Shown one piece after another: positions 59,069 through 64,000 of a DNA stretch of 64,000 nt. The position numbers and the translations under genes are program-made. The stretch lies in assembly GCF_009296315.1 (NCBI RefSeq), contig NZ_WHLY01000002.1, positions 5,120,501 to 5,184,500 on the forward strand. Direction: 5' to 3'. Below the pieces are notes generated by a model, which saw only the letters and a list, made by a program, of their open reading frames with translations, was not told the origin of the DNA and searched no databases. Within the stretch, counting starts at the first letter, position 1; each line of letters starts with the position of its first letter. Origin of the DNA: Salmonirosea aquatica. GTDB taxonomy: Bacteria; Bacteroidota; Bacteroidia; Cytophagales; Spirosomataceae.

Positions 59069-60796
59069 TTACAGGTTCTTCTTTTTCATTTCTTCCACGG
59101 CGTGGTTGGCCGCCCGGGCCGTGAAGGCCATGTAGGTCAACGACGGATTCTGGGTGGAGGTGGAGGTCATGCTGGCGCCGTCGGTGACGAACACGTTGGG
59201 TACCTCATGCAATTGGTGCCATTTGTTGAGCATGGAGGTTTTAGGGTCTTTTCCCATGCGCACTCCGCCCATTTCGTGGATGTCCAGGCCGGGGGCCTGC
59301 TTGCTGTCGCTGGTGCGGAGGTTGGTGAAGCCCGCCATCGTAAACATTTCGGTCATTTGCTCCAGATAATCCTTCACCATTTTCTCGTCATTATCGTCGT
59401 AAGCGACGTTAATTTTCAACTGGGGCAGACCGTACGGATCTTTCAGGCTAGGGTCAAGCGCCAGGTAGTTGCTCTCCTTGGGAATCGTTTCGCCCATCAT
59501 GTGCGAACCCACACTCCAGTTGCCCAACTCCGGATGCAACAAGCTTTCTTTCAGGGAAGCCCCCAGTGAATCGCGGTCACTGCCCGATCGGCGATGGGCG
59601 CTGAAACCGGCGGCATAACCCCGCAGGAACCGGGACGCCGGACCGCTCGTTTCTTGCTTGTACAGGTTGCGGAAGCGGGGGATGTAGCTGCCGTTGGGCC
59701 GCCGACCGTCGGTGGTGGTATCCAAAAAGCCCTCGTATTCGCCCGAAATCCGGGCGCGGTAATTATGGAAGGCGAAGTACCGGCCCAGGGTACCACTGTC
59801 GTTGCCGAGGCCGTTCGGGAAACGCGACGAGGTGGAATTGAGCAGAATCAGGTTGGAGTTAATGGCCGCCGCATTCACGAATATCACCCTGGCGTAAAAC
59901 TCCGTCATCTCCTTGGTGTTGGCGTCGATCACCCGTACCCCCGTTGCCTTCTGCTTCTTCTCATCGTAAATGATCGAATGTACCACCGAGTGGGGCCGCA
60001 GGGTCATGTTGCCGGTTTTCATGGCCCAGGGGATTGTTGATGCATTGGCGCTGAAAAAGCCGCCAAACGGACAGCCCCGCTCGCACATGACGCGGTGCTG
60101 GCACTTGGCCCGGCCCTGATCGTAGTGAATCTGTTGCGGATCGGTCAGGTGCGCGGCGCGACCAATGATGATATGCCGGTCTTTGTAGGTACCCGCTACT
60201 TTTTCCTTGAAATACTTCTCCACGCACGTCATCTCGTGGGGAGCCAGAAATTCGCCATCAGGTAGGGCGTCCAGACCGTCCTTGTTGCCCGTGATACCCG
60301 CAAATTTCTCCACGTAGCTGTACCAGGGAGCGATGTCGTCGTAGCCGATGGGCCATTCCACCGCAAAGCCGTCGCGGGCCGGGCCCTCGAAGTCGTACTT
60401 GCTCCACCGCTGGGTTTGGCGGGCCCACAGCATCGACTTGCCCCCTACCTGGTAGCCCCTGATCCAGTCGAAGGGTTTCTCCTGCACGTAGGGCTGGTCC
60501 TGATCACGGATAAAAAAGTGCGCGGCTGATTCCTTAAAATTATAACATTTGCTCTGAATGGGGTTGGCCTCCACCACCTCCCTGGGCATCCGCTCCCGGT
60601 GCTCAAACTCCCAGGGCATTTTATTGGTCGTGGGATAATCTACGTTGTGTTTTACATCGCGGCCGCGTTCGAGCACGAGGGTTTTCAGGCCTTTCTCAGT
60701 GAATTCCTTGGCGGCCCAGCCGCCGCTCATGCCCGATCCGATCACGATGGCGTCGTAGGTACGGGCTTTCTGACTATCTATGTTGAAATTTGGCAT
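59069..60796 (-). CDS. GMC-family flavoprotein dehydrogenase, catalytic subunit with Cys cluster
   Basis: A 575-residue GMC oxidoreductase. The FAD-binding segment IVIGSGMSGGWAAKEF is at 17-32 with LERG at 42-45. The C-terminal GMC domain has EMGGVRMGKDPKTS and NVFVTDGASMTSTSTQNPS. Cys232, Cys238 and Cys242 form CX5CX3C (KCQHRVMCERGCPFGG), the spacing reported for the 3Fe-4S cluster of FAD-dependent glucose dehydrogenases. The protein has no signal peptide of its own, so it would be carried through the Tat system by the subunit encoded just upstream (60946). Likely substrates are sugars or glycosides; glucoside 3-dehydrogenases have this make-up. No cytochrome c subunit gene is next to it. 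Confidence 0.92.
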   Translation of the reverse strand: MPNFNIDSQKARTYDAIVIGSGMSGGWAAKEFTEKGLKTLVLERGRDVKHNVDYPTTNKMPWEFEHRERMPREVVEANPIQSKCYNFKESAAHFFIRDQDQPYVQEKPFDWIRGYQVGGKSMLWARQTQRWSKYDFEGPARDGFAVEWPIGYDDIAPWYSYVEKFAGITGNKDGLDALPDGEFLAPHEMTCVEKYFKEKVAGTYKDRHIIIGRAAHLTDPQQIHYDQGRAKCQHRVMCERGCPFGGFFSANASTIPWAMKTGNMTLRPHSVVHSIIYDEKKQKATGVRVIDANTKEMTEFYARVIFVNAAAINSNLILLNSTSSRFPNGLGNDSGTLGRYFAFHNYRARISGEYEGFLDTTTDGRRPNGSYIPRFRNLYKQETSGPASRFLRGYAAGFSAHRRSGSDRDSLGASLKESLLHPELGNWSVGSHMMGETIPKESNYLALDPSLKDPYGLPQLKINVAYDDNDEKMVKDYLEQMTEMFTMAGFTNLRTSDSKQAPGLDIHEMGGVRMGKDPKTSMLNKWHQLHEVPNVFVTDGASMTSTSTQNPSLTYMAFTARAANHAVEEMKKKNL

Positions 60797-60945
60797 GTGG
60801 GTTGATCTGTGGCGTTAAAATGTTGTTGAACTGTTTTTTGTTTTTTGTCGAAATGGTTTTGATTGAGAATACACTATTCCAAAACAGCCTGGTTGAAGCG
60901 AACAACCTACCAGTAAACACAAAACGATTCAACAAAAAACAATTT

Positions 60946-61467
60946 TCACGCTTTCTCCACCGGTACGCAGCCATGAAACCGGCCGGGGATCATCTCATAA
61001 TGGGTGAGGTTGGTCATGACGTACTCTGAATTCATATAACCCTGAATCGTGAGGTTTTTGACCATACCGAAAAAAGCTTTTTTGGCCGGATCGTCGCTCA
61101 GCTCGGTACCTTCCAGAATATAGATCCGTTGTGGGGCGGTACCTTCCGCAAAAGGCTTTTTGAAGATCTGCTGACTGAACCCATCCAACGCCGCCAGGCC
61201 CGCTTTGAACGATTCCTGGGCCTTCTGGTCGTAGCAGTCGTCGAGCATTTTCTGCACAAAACGGTGGACGCCCAGTTCCTTGGCGCCGGGTGTATCGGTA
61301 GCCGGAATGATGGTTTCCACCACTTCGGCCAGGAGCGTATCTTCGGCGGGTGTGAGAAAATGGGTTTTGGAAAGCTGCTGCTGATTCCAGCCGTTAGCCC
61401 AGGCGGGGAGGGCGGCCAGCCCGGCCAGGGTAGTGGCTACGTTTTTAAGCGCGGTACGTCGTTGCAT
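60946..61467 (-). CDS. Gluconate 2-dehydrogenase subunit 3-like protein, Tat signal
   Basis: A 173-residue small subunit of a membrane or periplasmic sugar dehydrogenase (PF13618 type). Met 61467 starts a twin-arginine-like signal (QRRTALKNVATTLAGLAALP); the frame is open to 61539 but the extra part is not signal-like. The mature part has the family pattern LTPAEDTLLAEVVETIIPAT, DTPGAKELGVHRFVQKML. In known enzymes this subunit escorts the folded GMC subunit across the membrane. It is 149 bases upstream of the GMC gene, with which it should form one complex. Confidence 0.9.
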   Translation of the reverse strand: MQRRTALKNVATTLAGLAALPAWANGWNQQQLSKTHFLTPAEDTLLAEVVETIIPATDTPGAKELGVHRFVQKMLDDCYDQKAQESFKAGLAALDGFSQQIFKKPFAEGTAPQRIYILEGTELSDDPAKKAFFGMVKNLTIQGYMNSEYVMTNLTHYEMIPGRFHGCVPVEKA

Positions 61468-61616
61468 ATTGTAAAAAAAAGGGATTGATCTGCCTATCAA
61501 AACAATAAAACGGGAAAATCTAACCGGCCGCGCCTTCACATTTAAGTTTTTTTCGTTTATCCGCCTTTGAAAGTCGCCAATCCGATCGCTGCGAGCTATT
61601 GGCCATCAGACAACCG

Positions 61617-62744
61617 TCAGTGCAGGGCCATATAAACCTCACCGTCCGAAAATAGCTGAAAAGTATAGGCGTCCGGGCTGTTGAAGATATGTTGCCGCGC
61701 TTCGTTTCCCACACAAAAAGGCTCCGACAGCGTGATGGTACCCGAACCCAGATTGACGATCCGCCAGCTTTGTCCCTTCCGGCTAGCCGCCGGGGGTACC
61801 GTAAAGCGCGCGTCTCCACCCTTATGAATATACAGGTTTACATCGGGCGAAAGTACCGTGTCGCCGGTGGTAGTCACGAAGTGGGGCTGGGAGGTGGGCA
61901 GAGTTTTTTTATGAAATACCCCTTGCGCATCGATGGTCAGTACATCCGTGTCGTCGGTCCCGTATTGTAGTCCGGTTACCTGAATCGGATCGGTAGGGGC
62001 CGACACCGTGAGCGCATGGGCGATGACCGTGGTGCCAATACCTACAGACCCCGAGAAATAGTTTTTCAGCTGGGCGGGCGCAATATAGATTCCCCAGCCC
62101 TGGTTGATGATACCGGGATTTACTCCCCGAAAACCTTCGAGCCGGAGGCCATAAAAGTTGTCGATCACGGCCGGGTTACCCGCTTCGCTGTCGGTGAATA
62201 GCCGCAGGTTGATCAGGTCGAAATCGGTGGTCCGGTAGGGGCGGGCGTTGTGACCAAAGGTACCCGATACCTTCACGGTAGCCAGCTTGGCTACCTGTCC
62301 GCCGTCGCGGTAACCCAGCGTATCGGGCGATCCCCGGAAGATATTGAACTCGCCCGAGCTCGTGTGGACGTCGGGAAATATCACGCCGGTTTTGAAATTG
62401 GCAAAATTGTTCACAATCAGCCCCTGGGAACTGTCCTGGGGCCGGGCGATTAGTCCCACCGCCGTGGAATCGGGGATGTCCAGGTCGTAACGCGGCTCGT
62501 TCATGCCCACGTACAGGCCGCGGGCAAGCAGTGAATCGTAGCGGGTGCTAATCAGCATCATGTTGTTCAGGGGATGCTTGTGCTGCTGCGAAATAACCAC
62601 GGCCCCGCTCCGGGCTATTTTGGATGTGTCGTTGTAGTTGAACTGCGTGGAGTCCAACGCCATTTTCCAGTTCGATTGGGCCAGTACGCGGCCAGTCAGC
62701 CCCGCCAGCCCGCCGACGAGTAGGAGTATACGCAGGATTTTCAT
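61617..62744 (-). CDS. Secreted hypothetical protein with tail-fibre-like repeats
   Basis: A 375-residue protein of unknown function. It has a Sec signal (MKILRILLLVGGLAGLTGRVLAQ). The middle contains SGSVGIGTTVIAHALTV, the GIGT motif seen in beta-helical or trimeric tail-fibre-like surface proteins of Bacteroidota. The end (about 300-375) reads like a compact beta-rich adhesin head (GQSWRIVNLGSGTITLSEPF). Met 62744 was chosen over the open frame to 62906 for the signal peptide. It may be a surface or appendage protein. It lies 149 bases upstream of the dehydrogenase genes and need not be related to them. Confidence 0.72.
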   Translation of the reverse strand: MKILRILLLVGGLAGLTGRVLAQSNWKMALDSTQFNYNDTSKIARSGAVVISQQHKHPLNNMMLISTRYDSLLARGLYVGMNEPRYDLDIPDSTAVGLIARPQDSSQGLIVNNFANFKTGVIFPDVHTSSGEFNIFRGSPDTLGYRDGGQVAKLATVKVSGTFGHNARPYRTTDFDLINLRLFTDSEAGNPAVIDNFYGLRLEGFRGVNPGIINQGWGIYIAPAQLKNYFSGSVGIGTTVIAHALTVSAPTDPIQVTGLQYGTDDTDVLTIDAQGVFHKKTLPTSQPHFVTTTGDTVLSPDVNLYIHKGGDARFTVPPAASRKGQSWRIVNLGSGTITLSEPFCVGNEARQHIFNSPDAYTFQLFSDGEVYMALH

Positions 62745-62941
62745 ACAAGAAGTCGTTTGTTTTCGGTTCAGTGCCAGCAAGATACGATGAAAGTACCTGA
62801 TTGCCGCCTGTTGAACGAGGGTACCTAGGGCGTAGTTGCCCTTGGGAAAGAATCTGTACGACAGCTCGTGTAGCATAAACCTATCGCAGTAGCCACGACG
62901 GTACAAAAGTGTGAAGTAGGGGTAGATACATCCCCGGATAA

Positions 62942-63433
62942 CTACGGATTTCGGCGATCAGCGGGGCTGTCATCGGCCTCGTTCTCATCGGATGGCAGAT
63001 CATCGTACTCGTCGCAGTGACACCATTCTCCAAACGGGCACTCCTCCTGGATGTAATTGCAAAATTCAAGGGTAACCATACCGTGCTGGGACACAAAAAC
63101 CTCCCGTTGTAATGTACCCACCGCGGTCGTGTAGGCTATCTCGGCGGGTACCCCCTCGGGTATGACCAAGCAAATGCCCCAGCTTGAAAGCAGTTCGGTA
63201 TAAGCCGAAACCACAGCCCGCATCTGATGGGCCGTAAGCTGCTGCACGGGCGGGAACTGCTCCGGCAGGAGATCGAGCATCTCGCCAAGCTGCTGCTCGT
63301 GATCACTGCTGAGGTACCGCACTACATCCGCAAAGTCCAGTTCGACACCTTCTTCTGGGTTGTACCAGGGTTCGGATGGACCTCTCTGTAAGGCTTTCAA
63401 ATCCTCAATTAGTTGAGTAATGTAGCGGTTCAT
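62942..63433 (-). CDS. Small acidic protein of unknown function
   Basis: A 163-residue protein that I do not recognise. It has no signal peptide or membrane segment, so it should be cytoplasmic. The N-terminal 110 residues look like mixed alpha/beta. The C-terminal 45 are rich in Asp and Glu and hold four Cys in about 17 residues (CNYIQEECPFGEWCHC), which might bind a metal. Coding character (amino-acid composition, normal start) looks real. It stands alone, with 197 bases to the next gene and at least 386 upstream. Confidence 0.6.
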   Translation of the reverse strand: MNRYITQLIEDLKALQRGPSEPWYNPEEGVELDFADVVRYLSSDHEQQLGEMLDLLPEQFPPVQQLTAHQMRAVVSAYTELLSSWGICLVIPEGVPAEIAYTTAVGTLQREVFVSQHGMVTLEFCNYIQEECPFGEWCHCDEYDDLPSDENEADDSPADRRNP

Positions 63434-63819
63434 TCCAACTGAAGCGTTTAATGTAAGGCTCTATCGTAAAATCTTACCGGGTCAGGCTGTTCCCCAATCG
63501 GGTAGGAGACAGGCCTGCCTGGATGAAGTAATGATTCGAAAAATGACCTTGAAACCCGGTCACTTTCTACCGCTCGGTACTCAGGTACCTCTCAAAGATT
63601 TTATCCCCTACCTGCTCCCGATGCCGGGATGCCTGCCTCAATCCACCACAACTCATTTAAAATGAGTAGGATATTGTCAAATTTGAAGGTCCCGATACCA
63701 GACCATAAAGCATTTCTCGTGCAGATATCGTACCAATTTTCTCGCTTTTGGGCAGAATTTTCAATTTTTTAATAGAAGCCGGTATGTTGCGTGAAGGTAC
63801 CCTGGATTACAACATACGT
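63434..63819. other. Intergenic region, no supported gene
   Basis: About 386 bases without a convincing reading frame. A plus-strand frame of 44 codons (from 63531) has no recognisable features. The only structure seen is the near-palindrome at 63651-63667. It should hold the promoter of the 163-residue protein and the 3' end signals of the gene entering from the right. Confidence 0.4.
63651..63667. promoter_or_regulatory. Palindromic site in intergenic region
   Basis: ACTCATTT and AAATGAGT flank a single central base, making 8-bp perfect arms. It lies about 220 bases upstream of the small acidic protein gene. It may be an operator, and is short enough to be chance. Confidence 0.3.
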
Positions 63820-64000
63820 TTAGGACGAGGTAGGGGCGAGTATGGTACCCTTTGGGTTCCAATCGGAAGGTACCTTATACGTGTTGGTTGAGCCGTCGGT
63901 AGGATGTTTCCACCCGATCGCACCGGGATCTTCTGAAAGCACCGACTCCTGGCTGGAAGAATTTCTCCTTTTATTTCCGTACGTACTCGACCGAATAGCC
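63820..64000 (-). CDS. Possible C-terminal end of a gene entering from the right edge
   Basis: An open frame without an internal stop runs from the window edge to TAA at 63822-63820 and gives about 59 residues ending WNPKGTILAPTSS. The residue mix (DPGAIGWKHPTDGSTNTYKV) looks protein-like, but it is short, and I recognise no family. It could be the tail of a real gene or a chance frame. Confidence 0.35.
   Translation of the reverse strand, partial: AIRSSTYGNKRRNSSSQESVLSEDPGAIGWKHPTDGSTNTYKVPSDWNPKGTILAPTSS

Noticed and set aside
63531-63665. 44-codon plus-strand frame in the right-hand gap
   Set aside because: Short, no recognisable features, and opposite to the strand of all other genes.

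Overview
The window looks like a piece of chromosome from a member of the Bacteroidota, most likely a Cytophagales relative of Dyadobacter or Spirosoma. The evidence is four SusC/SusD outer-membrane pairs, each preceded by an ECF sigma factor and a FecR-type anti-sigma protein, SPII lipoprotein SusDs, GH43/GH10/GH95 enzymes with Bacteroidota-type sequences, and promoter-like TTG/TAnnTTTG elements. Base composition is close to balanced and slightly GC-rich. Every gene I can support, about 36 of them, lies on the minus strand; the many long plus-strand frames are shadows. No tRNA, rRNA, CRISPR array, insertion sequence or integrase was seen.

Layout, in the direction of transcription (right to left). 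64000-62745: the end of an unidentified gene and an orphan 163-aa protein. 62744-59069: a secreted hypothetical protein, then a Tat-exported gluconate-2-dehydrogenase-subunit-3-like protein and a GMC flavoprotein with a 3Fe-4S-type cysteine cluster. 58844-49816: sigma, FecR, SusC, SusD, DUF1080 and a Tat-exported Gfo/Idh oxidoreductase, closed by two terminators. 49483-40279: sigma (frameshifted), FecR, SusC, SusD, a secreted FAD oxidoreductase and a protein with an FMN-binding-like SGAT motif. 40084-36911: a GT39-like membrane glycosyltransferase and a Tat-exported polysaccharide pyruvyl transferase homologue. 36649-32478: a PhoD-like phosphatase and a sulfatase. 32100-31045: a GH43 enzyme. 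30917-18601: a tight eight-gene xylan operon (GH95, GH43, GH43, four CE1-like esterase genes with five catalytic domains, GH10). 18458-7871: sigma, FecR, SusC (frameshifted), SusD, a second nearly identical GH43 and a sialate O-acetylesterase-like protein. 7615-1: sigma, FecR, SusC, SusD and a truncated FAD oxidoreductase.

Together, 32100-7871 reads as a utilisation locus for an acetylated or feruloylated arabinoxylan-type polymer, possibly carrying fucose or galactose side groups. SusC/SusD bind and import oligosaccharides. GH10 cuts the backbone, the CE1 and sialate-esterase-like proteins remove ester groups, the GH43s remove arabinose or xylose, and GH95 removes alpha-L-fucose or a related sugar. 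The four SusC proteins all carry an N-terminal STN signalling domain, so each module fits the trans-envelope SusC-FecR-sigma pathway. The 61467-49816 stretch combines parts (GMC plus subunit 3, DUF1080, Gfo/Idh) that fit a 3-keto, oxidation-then-elimination route of glycoside cleavage.

The most interesting unlisted signals are three plus-strand intrinsic terminators in the fecR-susC gaps, each paired with a promoter-like element at the susC start, which would make a family of cis-antisense RNAs; a 28-bp perfect palindrome sitting on the putative promoter of the xylan operon; a strong excess of the hexamer GGTACC; and three genes broken by one missing base, each in a G/C homopolymer, which looks like sequencing error rather than decay.
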